In this document: positions 8,592 through 17,533 of the stretch, one piece after another
Layout: every line of letters begins with the position of its first letter
Position numbering within the stretch: position 1 is the first letter of the stretch
Origin: Desulfobacteraceae bacterium
GTDB lineage: Bacteria; Desulfobacterota; Desulfobacteria; Desulfobacterales; JAABRJ01
Direction of reading: 5' to 3'
DNA length: 44,973 nt
Assembly (NCBI GenBank): GCA_022340425.1
Contig: JAJDNY010000153.1
Span: forward strand, 1 to 44,973
Position numbers and translations under genes: made by a program
The notes under the pieces: generated by a model
What the model saw: only the letters and a program-made list of their open reading frames with translations
Database searches by the model: none
What the model was told of the DNA's origin: nothing

Positions 8592-9299
8592 TCAGGGCGT
8601 CAACCAGTCGGGGCTTCCCTCCAGGCGCAGCGCCACCTCGCTGAACCACACCCGGAAGGTGCCGTCGGGCACCTTGTGATCCAGGGAGAGCACCAGCGGC
8701 CCGAGGGTCCGGTGGTCCTCCCAGGTGGCCGTCCGGGTGGGCTCGGGGGCCCCGCCGCGGCGATAGACCCACTGGTGGATGCGCTTATCCTCACCCACAA
8801 ACAGCTCGTAGACATCCCCCGGCGTGTACCCGGTGGACGGCGGGTAAGTCACCACCAGGCGCCGGGCGCTGCCGCCGCCCAGGGGCAGCGGATGGCGGCC
8901 GAGATCTGCCAGGGTGAGGTCTGCGTCCCACACCAGGTGCAGCGGGAAAAGCAGCCAGTACTGGTCGTTGATAAAAGCCGCATCCAGCTTGCGCAGCTCT
9001 TCGCTGGAGTCGGCCGACAGCGCCCGGCGCTCGAAGCTGACCGGCCCCTCGGCGCCAAAAAAGGTCACCCGGTCGCCCTTGGGCTCCCACTGCCAGGCGC
9101 GGCGAACCGTTTTGTCGCCGATCAGGGCGTTGAAGGTGAAGCGCAGGGCCTCGACCCGGTGAAACTCCTGCACGCCGTAAGCCGCAGCCACCTCCCGGGC
9201 GATATCGGGCGCAGCCGCCCCACCCCGCTCGCCGGCACAGCCGACCACCCCGATTACCAGCATCATCCCTAAAACCGTCCACAGCCAAGTTCTCTTCAC
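8592..9299 (-). CDS. Hypothetical lipoprotein
   Basis: This 235-aa protein has a basic N-terminus, a hydrophobic stretch and a lipobox ending in Cys21 (VIGVVGC), so it should be a lipid-anchored envelope protein. The mature part is rich in aromatic beta-strand-like sequence (LRFTFNALIGDK, AWQWEPKGDRVTFFG, QYWLLFPLHLVWD), which recalls LolA- or DUF6503-like lipid-binding beta folds. I cannot assign it to a characterised family. The start is GTG, preceded by GGGGAGGG at good spacing. It is transcribed alone towards the phosphofructokinase gene. Confidence 0.8.
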   Translation of the reverse strand: MKRTWLWTVLGMMLVIGVVGCAGERGGAAAPDIAREVAAAYGVQEFHRVEALRFTFNALIGDKTVRRAWQWEPKGDRVTFFGAEGPVSFERRALSADSSEELRKLDAAFINDQYWLLFPLHLVWDADLTLADLGRHPLPLGGGSARRLVVTYPPSTGYTPGDVYELFVGEDKRIHQWVYRRGGAPEPTRTATWEDHRTLGPLVLSLDHKVPDGTFRVWFSEVALRLEGSPDWLTP

Positions 9300-9479
9300 G
9301 GCACCCTCCCCGGCCGGTGGGAATGGTAGTGCGTCCCGCCCCGGCCATCGCTAAAAATTCCGGAACCAATTCTTTACAGGCGACAGTTTCAAGGTAGCAT
9401 CGTGCGGTGGTCTGTCAAGGCGCCGGGCGGCTGGGAACCCCGCTGCGGGCGCACCCCCGACCAGGGGCGCTGGCCGATT

Positions 9480-10643
9480 TTAAAGGGATGCCTTGCGGAT
9501 CTTTCCCCGGCCAAACTTGCGGCTGATGGCGTCCACGGTCCGGTCGACCTTTTCCCAGCCGGCGTTGCGCTCGGCGGCGCCGTCGAAGAGCATCCTCTGG
9601 GAAGGCGCGGACTGCGGCAGAAAATGGGATGCACCGACCCCGATCAGGCGCACCTTGCGCGCGAGGGGCTGGGCCTGCAGGAGGTTCACGGCGGTCCCGA
9701 AAATGGTGTCGGCCGCCTGGGTGGCGCCCGGCAGGGTCACACTGCGGGTGATCTGGCTGAAATCGGCATACTTTAGTTTCAAGGTGATGGTTTTGGCCCG
9801 CAGGCCCATCTTGCGCAGCTGCGCCCCGACGGTCTCGGCCTGCAGCAGCAGGAGGTTTTTCAACAGCGCTTGATCGGCGGTGTCCGCGGCAAGGGTCTCC
9901 TCGCTGCTGACCGACTTGGCGGGCGAAACAGGCACCACCGGGGTGGGGTCCACACCGAAGGCCAGCGACTTGAGACGCCGCCCGAAACGCCCCAGGCGCC
10001 GCTCCAGAAGGCCGTCGGGAAATTTACGCAGCTCCCCGAGGGTCCGGATCCCCAGCCGCCGCAGGGTCTCCAGGGTCATCGGCCCGACCCCCGGCACCTT
10101 GCCCACCAACAGTTTTTCCGTGAACGCAAGCACCTCCCCGGCGGCGATCCGGGTCAACCCGTCGGGCTTGTCCATGTCCGAGGCGATCTTGGCCAGGAAG
10201 CGGTTGGGCGCGATCCCAATGGAGCAGGTCAGGGCGACGGTCTCGCGGATGCGGGTCTTGATCCTTTCGGCCAAAAGCGGTGGGGGCCCGAAGAGCCGTT
10301 CGCAGCCGGTGACGTCAAGATAGGCCTCGTCGATGGAGACCGGCTCCACCAGCGGCGTAAATTCCCTGAGAAGACCCATGACGGTCCGCGACACTTCCTG
10401 GTAGCGCTCCCTGCGGGGGGCGACGATGATGGCCTGGGGGCATTTGCGGCGGGCCTGGAACATCGGCATGGCCGAGCGGACACCGTAGCGGCGAGCCTCG
10501 TAGCTGGCGGTGGTCACCACCGCGCGGTCCGAAAGGCCGCCGACGATGACCGCCCGGCCCTGCAGGCCGGGGTTGTCGCGCTGCTCGACGGCGGCAAAAA
10601 ACGCGTCCATGTCCAGGTGCAGGATGGTGCGGCTGGCGTGCAT
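9480..10643 (-). CDS. dinB: DNA polymerase IV (Y family)
   Basis: This 387-aa error-prone polymerase copies damaged templates. The metal-binding residues are visible as D11 in LDMDAFFA and D105-E106 in SIDEAYLDVTG, with F15-F16 at the steric gate against ribonucleotides. The thumb has helix-hairpin-helix sequence (LVGKVPGVGPMTLETLRRLGI) and a little-finger domain follows. Near the C-terminus QRMLFD fits a beta-clamp binding motif. Length is usual for bacterial DinB. It lies 77 bp downstream of the EAL-domain gene on the same strand. I saw no convincing LexA box in the short upstream gap. Confidence 0.95.
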   Translation of the reverse strand: MHASRTILHLDMDAFFAAVEQRDNPGLQGRAVIVGGLSDRAVVTTASYEARRYGVRSAMPMFQARRKCPQAIIVAPRRERYQEVSRTVMGLLREFTPLVEPVSIDEAYLDVTGCERLFGPPPLLAERIKTRIRETVALTCSIGIAPNRFLAKIASDMDKPDGLTRIAAGEVLAFTEKLLVGKVPGVGPMTLETLRRLGIRTLGELRKFPDGLLERRLGRFGRRLKSLAFGVDPTPVVPVSPAKSVSSEETLAADTADQALLKNLLLLQAETVGAQLRKMGLRAKTITLKLKYADFSQITRSVTLPGATQAADTIFGTAVNLLQAQPLARKVRLIGVGASHFLPQSAPSQRMLFDGAAERNAGWEKVDRTVDAISRKFGRGKIRKASL

Positions 10644-10720
10644 GGCGGCCTGCTTCGAAATGTTCGTCCCGGCGGCTGTTTCAATGGGCCCGAAGGGATA
10701 CGCCTATCCCCCGCGGGCAC

Positions 10721-11917
10721 TCAGCCTTCGGTCGCACTGGTTTCCAGGGTTTCCAGGGCCTCGATCCAGTCCGCGGCGGGTCCGGGCCGGCCGTACAGGA
10801 ACCCCTGAACGAGACTCACCCCGCTTTGGCGAAGAATCTCGGCCTGCTGCCGGCGCTCAACCCCCTCGGCCAACAGCCGGCCGCCGAGCCTCGTGATGAC
10901 CTCCGCCGTGCGGCGGATCTCCTGGTCGATGCCCAGTTGGCGTCCCACCCGGCTGGTCACGGTGATACAGAGCTTGACGATTTCAGGTCTGAGGGTCCTG
11001 GCGGTCTGAAGGTCGAAAAAGCCGCAGCCGGTGTCGTCCAGCGCCAGACGAAACCCCAGCTCTTTCAGTTCCTTAAGAGCCCCCTGGAGGGTGTCGATGG
11101 CTTCCAGCGGCAGGTGCTCGGTAAACTCCAGCACCACCCGCGAGCGAATAGCGCGGAAATCACGGCGGGTGACCAGGTGGAAGAAATCGGGGTGTCGGAT
11201 CAGGGCAGGCGAGATATTGATGAAGATCCACAGGGGCGGTGGCAGTTTGAGCCCCCAATCCAGCGCCATGCCGACACAATCCAACTCCAGCACCTCCCCC
11301 AGACCCACCCGGGAGGCGGCCCCCAGCAGATCGGCGGCGTCGTGAACCCGGCTGTCCTGGGGGCCCCGGACCAGGGCTTCGAAGCCGATGATCTTTTCCG
11401 TGAGAAGGGCGTAAACCGGCTGCAGGTAGGTGAGCAGCCGGTCGCCGGCGATCAGGCGCTGGACTTCCTCCCGGGTGGGAAGGCCCTCGCGCCGGCGCGC
11501 ATCGGGGACATCCGCCAGCAGTCGGGGAACCAGCCGGTCCAGCGCCGCTTTCGGCATCTCCTCTTCCGGCAGAGCCAAGATTGCCGCCTTGATCCGCAGG
11601 CGGCTGCCGGTGGCCGGCCCGAAATTCTTCACGAGCGCCTCCCGGACCAATTCCCCGGCGGCCGCAGCCAGGCTCCGGCGCTGTTCCTGGTCTGAGCCCG
11701 ACCAGGCCGGGCGCTTCAGCGCAAACACTTGGTACCAGAGGCCGCGGGCCGCAACCCGGATAGCGCCCAGGGGCGTGTGGCGTTCTAGCAAACGCTGGGC
11801 CAGGCCCGAAAAATCCCGCGTCAAATCGCGTTCGACGGCTGCCATCAGGTTATCCCCGAAAACCGCCAGCAGGTGTTCAGGGTTCTGGAGTTGAAACACC
11901 AGGCAGTAGTTCCCCAT
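10721..11917 (-). CDS. EAL-domain protein, putative c-di-GMP phosphodiesterase
   Basis: This 398-aa cytoplasmic protein has a C-terminal EAL domain (about 150-385), the family that hydrolyses cyclic di-GMP to pGpG. The usual catalytic residues are present: E180 (EALVR), N234 (NIS), E264 and E267 (EFTE), D294-D295 (DDTGCG), K315, E351 (EGVE) and Q371 (QGF). Two positions are unusual: the aspartate normally two residues after the lysine is C317, and DDFGxG is DDTGCG. It may be active with altered metal binding, or be a c-di-GMP sensor. Residues 1-150 resemble no domain I can name; a degenerate GGDEF is possible. The ATG at 11917 has only a weak ribosome site. Confidence 0.88.
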   Translation of the reverse strand: MGNYCLVFQLQNPEHLLAVFGDNLMAAVERDLTRDFSGLAQRLLERHTPLGAIRVAARGLWYQVFALKRPAWSGSDQEQRRSLAAAAGELVREALVKNFGPATGSRLRIKAAILALPEEEMPKAALDRLVPRLLADVPDARRREGLPTREEVQRLIAGDRLLTYLQPVYALLTEKIIGFEALVRGPQDSRVHDAADLLGAASRVGLGEVLELDCVGMALDWGLKLPPPLWIFINISPALIRHPDFFHLVTRRDFRAIRSRVVLEFTEHLPLEAIDTLQGALKELKELGFRLALDDTGCGFFDLQTARTLRPEIVKLCITVTSRVGRQLGIDQEIRRTAEVITRLGGRLLAEGVERRQQAEILRQSGVSLVQGFLYGRPGPAADWIEALETLETSATEG

Positions 11918-12067
11918 GGCAACGCTTTCAGTGGTGAATCGATCCGGACGGCGTTGGGGACTTCCGCAGGCGGCGGAACCCCATCGAAAAATCGGCCAGC
12001 AACTATTCTTTCATACAGGAGACCGGCAATGGGATCAAGGCCTGTGCGCGGGGGGTGGCTGGGGCTT

Positions 12068-12691
12068 TCAGCCCCGGGGAGGGAATTCGGGAAAGGGGCC
12101 GGATGGTGACCGCAGCAGAAAAACCGGGGCTTTCTTGGAGGTGGTTTTCGGCCGCCGGCACAGCGCCCACCAGAGGCCCAGGACGACCGGCACGACCGCC
12201 AGCAGCGCCCAGCTGCCGTGGGGCAGGGCCGCCAGGTGAACCGACCAAACGTCCGCCAGCAGGACGCCGGCCGCTGCCGTCAGGCCCGCCCAGATCGATA
12301 CGCCCACGGCATCCAATAGCAGAAAGCGCAGTCCACCAATGGGCCCCATGCCGATAGCCAGCGGGATCACCGTCCGCAACCCATACAGAAAGCGGAAACC
12401 CACAATCAGCGGCAGACGGCAGCGCCGCTCAAGGCCTTGCGCCCGCTTCAGGCGGACCTGCCACAGGGGCCGGCGCGCCAAAAGCGCCTGTCCGCCGATG
12501 CGGCCCAGGCCAAAGAGCAACAGATCGCCGCAAAAGGCGCCCAGCAGGGCGGCCGCCATCACGGCGGAAATGTCCAGACAGCCCTGACGGGCCAGCATTA
12601 CCGCCACGATCAGGACGGCTTCCCCCTCGACGAGCGCCCCGAAAAAGACCGCGGCATAACCGTAGGCGGCGATGAAATCGGCGGTTGTCAT
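12068..12691 (-). CDS. DedA family membrane protein
   Basis: This 207-aa inner-membrane protein belongs to the DedA (SNARE-associated Golgi) family, whose members support membrane homeostasis and in some bacteria flip polyprenyl-phosphate or phospholipids. Diagnostic sequence includes GALVEGEAVLIVA near the N-terminus with acidic residues in a membrane segment, GAFCGDLLLFGLGRIGG, and the arginine-rich RFLYGLRTVIPLAIGM. It is the last gene of a four-gene operon, only 13 bp after the Lgt-like gene. Its neighbours, a phospholipid decarboxylase and a diacylglyceryl-transferase-like protein, suggest a lipid-linked role here. A GGGGCT/AGCCCC hairpin spans the stop codon but has no T run. Confidence 0.88.
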   Translation of the reverse strand: MTTADFIAAYGYAAVFFGALVEGEAVLIVAVMLARQGCLDISAVMAAALLGAFCGDLLLFGLGRIGGQALLARRPLWQVRLKRAQGLERRCRLPLIVGFRFLYGLRTVIPLAIGMGPIGGLRFLLLDAVGVSIWAGLTAAAGVLLADVWSVHLAALPHGSWALLAVVPVVLGLWWALCRRPKTTSKKAPVFLLRSPSGPFPEFPPRG

Positions 12692-12704
12692 CCTGTGGCG
12701 GGCC

Positions 12705-13754
12705 TCAAATACGGTCCTGAAGAACGTGGAAGTGAATTTTGGCGCCGGTCACCTGGCTTCGGCCGGTGTAGAGAAACGCAAACAGCCACAGCGCTTGCAG
12801 AAAAACCAGCACCCCGGGCTGCCAGAGGCTCCACAACCCGGCCAGGATGTCAACGGCCGCAACCGAGGGCGGGCAAAGGAGGGCGAAGGGCACGGCGGCG
12901 CCGGCGGCCACCAGGCTCATGGTCTGATATTTGGAAATCCGGCCAGCCCCGCGGTAATCCGCCCGCAGGAACTCGGAAAAAAAACGCCACAGCTGGGTGA
13001 CCACCACCACCTCCAGAAAGGCGGCACGATACCATTGGCCGAAAAAAAGGGCAAGCCCGAACGCCGCCGCTGCGCAGTAAACGATGGCTGTGACCGCCTG
13101 GACCGGCACCACCGGCTCGCCGTCAAGGCCGTCGGCAAAGGCGATCTTTTTGGTAACGCCCTGAAAGACGAAACCGCGGTTGCCGAAGAGCCGGCGGATC
13201 AGCGGATGAGTCCCGGAAAGCGGCTTGCCGTAGCAGCAACCGAAGCTGATGCAGGCCAGCCGCCCGACGCCTTCGCCGACCGCGTAGGCGATCGCAAGCG
13301 CGGCCAGGGTGGCGGCAAGCGGCAGCTCAACCCCCATTCGGGCTCCCAGCACCCGCCCGAGGCCCCAGACCAGCGGCGGCCCGCCCAGAATACCGACAAA
13401 GGCCGCCCCCCCGACACTGAAGGTGTATTTCTTTTTTTCCACCAGGCGCGCGATCAGCTTGGATGCCGGCACGCAAATCCCCAGCAAGACCGCCACTATC
13501 AAGAAAAACCCGGCGCATGGGATCCCCAGCGCCGCCAGCAGGCAGATGCCGACGGCCGTGGCCAGCAGGTAGGCATTGGCGTTGAAAACGCCGTAGTAGG
13601 TCAGATTGACGCCGCGCCAGCAACCGTCCGGCTGGCGCACACTGGGCAGCGAGGCCAGAAACTGCCATTTTTCGCGCGGCAGGTGGCGAAACCCCCAGAC
13701 CAGCATCACGGCCGTCAACAGGCAAAAACCGGCGACAAAAAGGGCTGCGGCCAC
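12705..13754 (-). CDS. Lgt-like (prolipoprotein diacylglyceryl transferase family) membrane protein
   Basis: This 349-aa polytopic membrane protein resembles Lgt, which moves diacylglyceryl from phosphatidylglycerol to the lipobox cysteine of prolipoproteins. Residues 159-178 (VGEGVGRLACISFGCCYGKP) align in style with the Lgt GR...N..YG signature, and LWRFFSEFLRADYRGAGRIS (256-274) with its C-terminal arginine region. The paired cysteines in FGCCYGKP and the long N-terminal part make it an atypical member, so its substrate may differ. I chose the GTG at 13754 because AGAGG lies 7 bases upstream and a membrane segment follows at once; a longer frame would run into the upstream decarboxylase gene. 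Gap to that gene is 64 bp. Confidence 0.8.
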   Translation of the reverse strand: MAAALFVAGFCLLTAVMLVWGFRHLPREKWQFLASLPSVRQPDGCWRGVNLTYYGVFNANAYLLATAVGICLLAALGIPCAGFFLIVAVLLGICVPASKLIARLVEKKKYTFSVGGAAFVGILGGPPLVWGLGRVLGARMGVELPLAATLAALAIAYAVGEGVGRLACISFGCCYGKPLSGTHPLIRRLFGNRGFVFQGVTKKIAFADGLDGEPVVPVQAVTAIVYCAAAAFGLALFFGQWYRAAFLEVVVVTQLWRFFSEFLRADYRGAGRISKYQTMSLVAAGAAVPFALLCPPSVAAVDILAGLWSLWQPGVLVFLQALWLFAFLYTGRSQVTGAKIHFHVLQDRI

Positions 13755-13818
13755 GACGGCACCTCTTTTTTTGGGGTTGAAGGACGCGCGCCGAACGAAA
13801 CCCGCCGGCGCGCCCGGG

Positions 13819-14865
13819 TCAAACCGGTTCGGGGCCGGCGGCAGCCGCCGGCAGGGCCCTACCGATGGCGGCCCGCACCGCCACCTCCGTTTCCACCAAG
13901 GGCTGGCCGAAGCCCTGGGAGTAGCGGCTGACGGCGTCCCGGCGGAACATGTTGGCGACGATATCCTCGGAAAAACGGACCCGGTCTTTTTCAAAAATCA
14001 GAACGTCCACCGAACTGCCCGGCCGGTAGAGGCTCTTGGGCTGTCCGCGCTGCAAGAAGTCCCCCGGCCGGACCGGCCGGGGGGCGTCGTAGCGGCTGTC
14101 GCTGTAACACTGGACGATATCCCCGATCATCAGGGCGACCACCTCGATCATGGCGACGTGGCCGGCGCAGGTGCCGCCCGGCACATCGGTATCGATGACC
14201 GTGACCACGCGCTTGTTCTTGGAAAAGGGGGTCACCGCCGCCACCACGGCGCCCGGGTTGCAGGCGTGGTAGCACCCGTCAAGGGCGTAGTGGTCCACCA
14301 CCCGCCCGGCCACGGGGCTGTGGTTGTAATGGTATTTTTCGGGGGTCAGCCGGAAGAGGGCGAAATGGCCGTCTTGGAAAAGGTCACGCCAGTCCGGGCG
14401 CCGAACACCCAGCAGTTCGTCGCCGTCGAAGAACTTTTCCTTAATGAAGAACCGGGTCTGATCGCCAAACGCCCCCACCAGCATGCGAGCATCCGCCGGG
14501 GCCACCACCGCGGCGGGGTCGGCGGGCATGGGACGGGTGTCCCAGTAGCGGATTCGCCGCTCGAAGACCGCCCGGGGCGAGTCCAGCGCCGCGCGCCCCC
14601 CCAGACACTCGGAGAGATCGATGCCCAGGGCGTGGATCAGGCGCTCGGCGCCTGAAAGGTTTCTCCCCTGCCGCCGGCCGTAGTTCAAAAGGCCCAGCAG
14701 GCGGGAGACGCGGGCCGAGGTCAGGGCGCGGAAAAGCACCGGCGCGCGCTCGCGCAGCGGCGTGTAGAGCAGGTTGACCAGACGGTCGGCAAACAGCCTT
14801 TCGTCGCGCACGCGGGCCGTCTCGCGTTCGATGTACTGGTGGGGGGTCAGGTAAGCAGCCCTCAT
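13819..14865 (-). CDS. psd: Phosphatidylserine decarboxylase
   Basis: This 348-aa enzyme would convert phosphatidylserine to phosphatidylethanolamine. Key sequence includes VAPADAR (D125), FRLTPEKYHYNHSPVAGRV with histidines 179 and 182, and the self-cleavage site RPGSSVDVLIF (G283-S284), where the serine becomes the pyruvoyl group. The site is GSS instead of the common GST, a conservative change. Length exceeds the short PSD-A type and matches longer proenzymes. The ATG at 14865 overlaps the upstream stop codon as ATGA, so the two genes are probably translationally coupled; a GTG nine bases further upstream is possible. It is the second gene of the lipid-type operon. Confidence 0.9.
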   Translation of the reverse strand: MRAAYLTPHQYIERETARVRDERLFADRLVNLLYTPLRERAPVLFRALTSARVSRLLGLLNYGRRQGRNLSGAERLIHALGIDLSECLGGRAALDSPRAVFERRIRYWDTRPMPADPAAVVAPADARMLVGAFGDQTRFFIKEKFFDGDELLGVRRPDWRDLFQDGHFALFRLTPEKYHYNHSPVAGRVVDHYALDGCYHACNPGAVVAAVTPFSKNKRVVTVIDTDVPGGTCAGHVAMIEVVALMIGDIVQCYSDSRYDAPRPVRPGDFLQRGQPKSLYRPGSSVDVLIFEKDRVRFSEDIVANMFRRDAVSRYSQGFGQPLVETEVAVRAAIGRALPAAAAGPEPV

Positions 14866-17282
14866 CGGACGCACTCCCCGGCACCGGCGGCCTGACGCCG
14901 GCGGTCGCGCTCCAAAGTCAGCAGCATCACCTGAATGGTGGTGCGCAGGGTGCCGGGGTCGGCCTGGGCGGTCAGCAAGTCGCGTTTGACGCCGCCCAGA
15001 AAATCGGGGGCGCTGCGGCCCCCCAAGAGGGTGTAGAGGTCCTTGTTGAAGGTCCCCTCGCGCCAGGCCGAAAAGGCGTCGATGGCCTTGAAGTCCTCCT
15101 CCAGTAGCCCGAAAGCATCCTGGATGGCCCTGTTTTTGAGCCCGTCGCGGTAATAGCGCTCGGCCGCGGTGTTGAATTCGGCCCCGGAGAGCTGCAGCGG
15201 GTGCTCGGCCCCCGCCGTTTCCAGGATGCCCATGGTCAGCCTGCGCGCCGCGCCGCGCTCCGGCGCCGCCAGACGCGCGGCCAGATCCTCGATCACGTCC
15301 CCGAGACCCATCTGCTCGATGAGCTCACGGCCGTCGCTGCGGATGGTCTCCACCAGGGCCTGACAGTAGGCCTGCCGCTGGACCCGCACGTAGCCCTTGT
15401 AGCGTCGGCTGAGGCGGGTGTCTTGGACCGTTCCCAGGATACGCGCCAGAAACCGGTTGCGGGTGTCCTGGCGGACGTAAAAGGTCGGAATCCCGACGGC
15501 CGCCCCGAAAAAAATCTGGCGCCGCTCGCTTTCAACGAAGGGGTCGTCGGGGATCTGGGCGTGGGTCACGTCGTTTCGCAGGACGTAGCCGAAGGCCAGC
15601 GCAGTCAGCAGCACCTGAAGGTCGGCCGCCGGTCCCATGTCTTCCATAATGTCGTGAAACATGCTGAAGTGACGGCCCTCGAAGCCCGAATAGCCCATGG
15701 TGCCGAACTGGCGCAGGCGATAGGCGAGATAAATCGACATCGCCGGGTCGAAGACCCCCATGGAAGCCAGGTCCTCCTTGAGGCGCTGTTCGTTGCCCAG
15801 CCGGCCGTCCAGCGCCGGGCTGCTGGCGGTGCTGAGCAGGGCTGCGGGGTAGTCCAGGAGGCGAAAATCGTCCACCAGGTCCCCCCGCAGGCCGAGGAAG
15901 CGGGGAATGCGCCGATCCAGCCATTCGGGGCCGAAGGGCGTCAGCGACCGGCCGCAGCAGCTCAGCGAGGCCTTTTTCTTCCAGCGCCGCCAGAGCATCC
16001 GCAGGTGGGTGAAGTCCAGCTCGTGGGGCAGAAAGCCCAGCACCTTCTCGGGGTGAAAGTCCTGAAAGTCCAGCCGGTAGGGGGCCGCGCTGTAGGTGCC
16101 GACAAAAAGCGGCAGAAAGTGCTCGACGATTTTGATCACCAGGTCGCCCATGTGCTTTTCGGCCGCGGGGCCGAAACCGGGCACCCCGGCTTGCAGCAGG
16201 GCCGAGAGCTTGCGGCTGCCGATGCTGACGTGGGTGCCGTTGTTGGCCAGGCTGGTGTTGGACACATCGGGCAGCACGATCAGGTTGCGGGTGATGATCC
16301 CGGCCTCCTTCAACTTGGCCACGGCGTTGAGCTGGCTGCGGGAGAGCACCTGGTGGCAGAGCACCATGTAGCGGTGTTTTTTTTCGCCGCAGTCCCAGCC
16401 GGAAAGGCAGGGGCTCATGAAGAGCTCGCGGTAGAAGCCGTCGGAGATCAGGCGGTTGAGCCGTTTCTGGCGCAAGGGGGGGTTGGGGGCGAAATAGACC
16501 GTCACCTCCTGCCCGCTTTGCGTCAGCCCGAAGTGCCGGTTGGCGAAGGCCATCAGAAATTGGGCGAGCAGAAAACGCCGCAGGGTCTCGCCGGCGATGG
16601 CCGCACCCGGCGAAGTCTGACCGTCGCCCGCCACGGGATGGAAGGAGAAGGTCTCAGGCGAGGTGTTGTCGCTTAAAAAATGGCGCAGGCAGCGCTCGCC
16701 ACTGATCCGCACCAGGGAGGACGGGTCCGCATCGCCGATAGCCTCCGCCAGGGACAGCTTGAGCAGGTAGCTCACCGGCACCCGCAGCCAGGTCGCACCG
16801 TTCTGCCGCAGAAAAAACCGCTCGCAGTCGCCGCGCCGCGGCCCGGGGCAGCCCTTGTCGGCTTGCAGGTCGCGCTCCAGCACGCTCCGGGCATAGCTCC
16901 CTAAGCGCTCCAGGGGAAACCGCACCCAGCTGTTTTCCCAGACCCCTTCAGGGTTGTCCGCCAGATGGGCAGCCAGCTCCGAGACGCTGCGCTGGGAGGC
17001 GTCGCCGGTCAGGGCCCGCCGCTGCAGGTTGCGATAGTAATTGGACTGGGCGATCATCAGCGGCAGGTCGACGGTCTGGCCCGAGCCGAGGACGGCGGTC
17101 TGCAGCTCGTTTTCCGAGCCGAGGGTGGCATCTCCGCCGGCAAACGGCAGCGAGGCGGCAAATCCGGCGGCGGAGGTGGTCTCGATCCCCAGCAGGTCCG
17201 CGACCCGGCGGCAGTCGAAGGTGGGCTCCGGCGCCGCTGCGGGCTCCGGCACCACGCGCAGATGGGCGCTCTGTGGGCTCAT
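14862..17282 (-). CDS. Large conserved-looking protein of unknown function (806 aa)
   Basis: I do not recognise this 806-aa protein. It has no signal peptide or clear membrane segment and should be cytoplasmic. Notable stretches are a Cys-containing segment CPGPRRGDCERFF (about 145-157), NNGTHVSIGSRKL (about 347-359), YRLDFQDFHPE (about 402-412), a basic WRRWKKK (431-437) followed by SCCGRS, and GTMGYSGFEGRHFSMFHD further on. Clusters of H, D, E and R look enzyme-like, but no known catalytic motif can be named. It is the first gene of an operon with phosphatidylserine decarboxylase (ATGA overlap), an Lgt-like protein and DedA, so a role in phospholipid or lipoprotein metabolism is a contextual inference. 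The ATG at 17282 has GGAGG five bases upstream. Confidence 0.75.
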   Translation of the reverse strand: MSPQSAHLRVVPEPAAAPEPTFDCRRVADLLGIETTSAAGFAASLPFAGGDATLGSENELQTAVLGSGQTVDLPLMIAQSNYYRNLQRRALTGDASQRSVSELAAHLADNPEGVWENSWVRFPLERLGSYARSVLERDLQADKGCPGPRRGDCERFFLRQNGATWLRVPVSYLLKLSLAEAIGDADPSSLVRISGERCLRHFLSDNTSPETFSFHPVAGDGQTSPGAAIAGETLRRFLLAQFLMAFANRHFGLTQSGQEVTVYFAPNPPLRQKRLNRLISDGFYRELFMSPCLSGWDCGEKKHRYMVLCHQVLSRSQLNAVAKLKEAGIITRNLIVLPDVSNTSLANNGTHVSIGSRKLSALLQAGVPGFGPAAEKHMGDLVIKIVEHFLPLFVGTYSAAPYRLDFQDFHPEKVLGFLPHELDFTHLRMLWRRWKKKASLSCCGRSLTPFGPEWLDRRIPRFLGLRGDLVDDFRLLDYPAALLSTASSPALDGRLGNEQRLKEDLASMGVFDPAMSIYLAYRLRQFGTMGYSGFEGRHFSMFHDIMEDMGPAADLQVLLTALAFGYVLRNDVTHAQIPDDPFVESERRQIFFGAAVGIPTFYVRQDTRNRFLARILGTVQDTRLSRRYKGYVRVQRQAYCQALVETIRSDGRELIEQMGLGDVIEDLAARLAAPERGAARRLTMGILETAGAEHPLQLSGAEFNTAAERYYRDGLKNRAIQDAFGLLEEDFKAIDAFSAWREGTFNKDLYTLLGGRSAPDFLGGVKRDLLTAQADPGTLRTTIQVMLLTLERDRRRQAAGAGECVR

Positions 17283-17425
17283 GCATACCTCCAATGGTGG
17301 GTGGATGCCCCCACGGGGCCGCGACCCCATCCGGGGCAGGGCACCGTCGGGGCGGGTCGACGACCCGCAACCCGTCGCCGCGATGGGTTCTTTTTTTTCC
17401 GCAGCTTATATCGGCCTCGAATATT

Positions 17426-17458
17426 TTGACATTGTGAGCAAAAGGTGAATTCTATATA
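17426..17458 (+). promoter_or_regulatory. Weak candidate promoter of the HD/MFS operon
   Basis: A perfect TTGACA (17426-17431) and a TATATA (17453-17458) occur in the AT-rich part of the divergent spacer. The 21-bp spacing is too long for a classic sigma-70 promoter, so only one of the two boxes may be used. The rest of the 17283-17533 spacer shows nothing else I can support. Confidence 0.25.
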
Positions 17459-17533
17459 AAACTTCGACCGCAGCGGCCTGCTGCCAGCCGGCGCCGGGCC
17501 GCACCAAACCGAAAGCCGAGGAGGAGCGTTGCG

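Noticed and set aside
10644-10720. Possible LexA box upstream of dinB
   Set aside because: Only a half-site-like GAACATTTCG is visible on the minus strand, with no matching second half.
11873-12109. Plus-strand 78-codon frame with AGGAGA before an internal ATG
   Set aside because: It covers the end of the DedA gene on the other strand and its sequence is low-complexity; it looks like a shadow.
15201-16676. Long plus-strand frame of 491 codons opposite the 806-aa protein
   Set aside because: The opposite frame has a good ribosome site, an operon overlap and balanced composition; this one has neither and reads like an antisense shadow.
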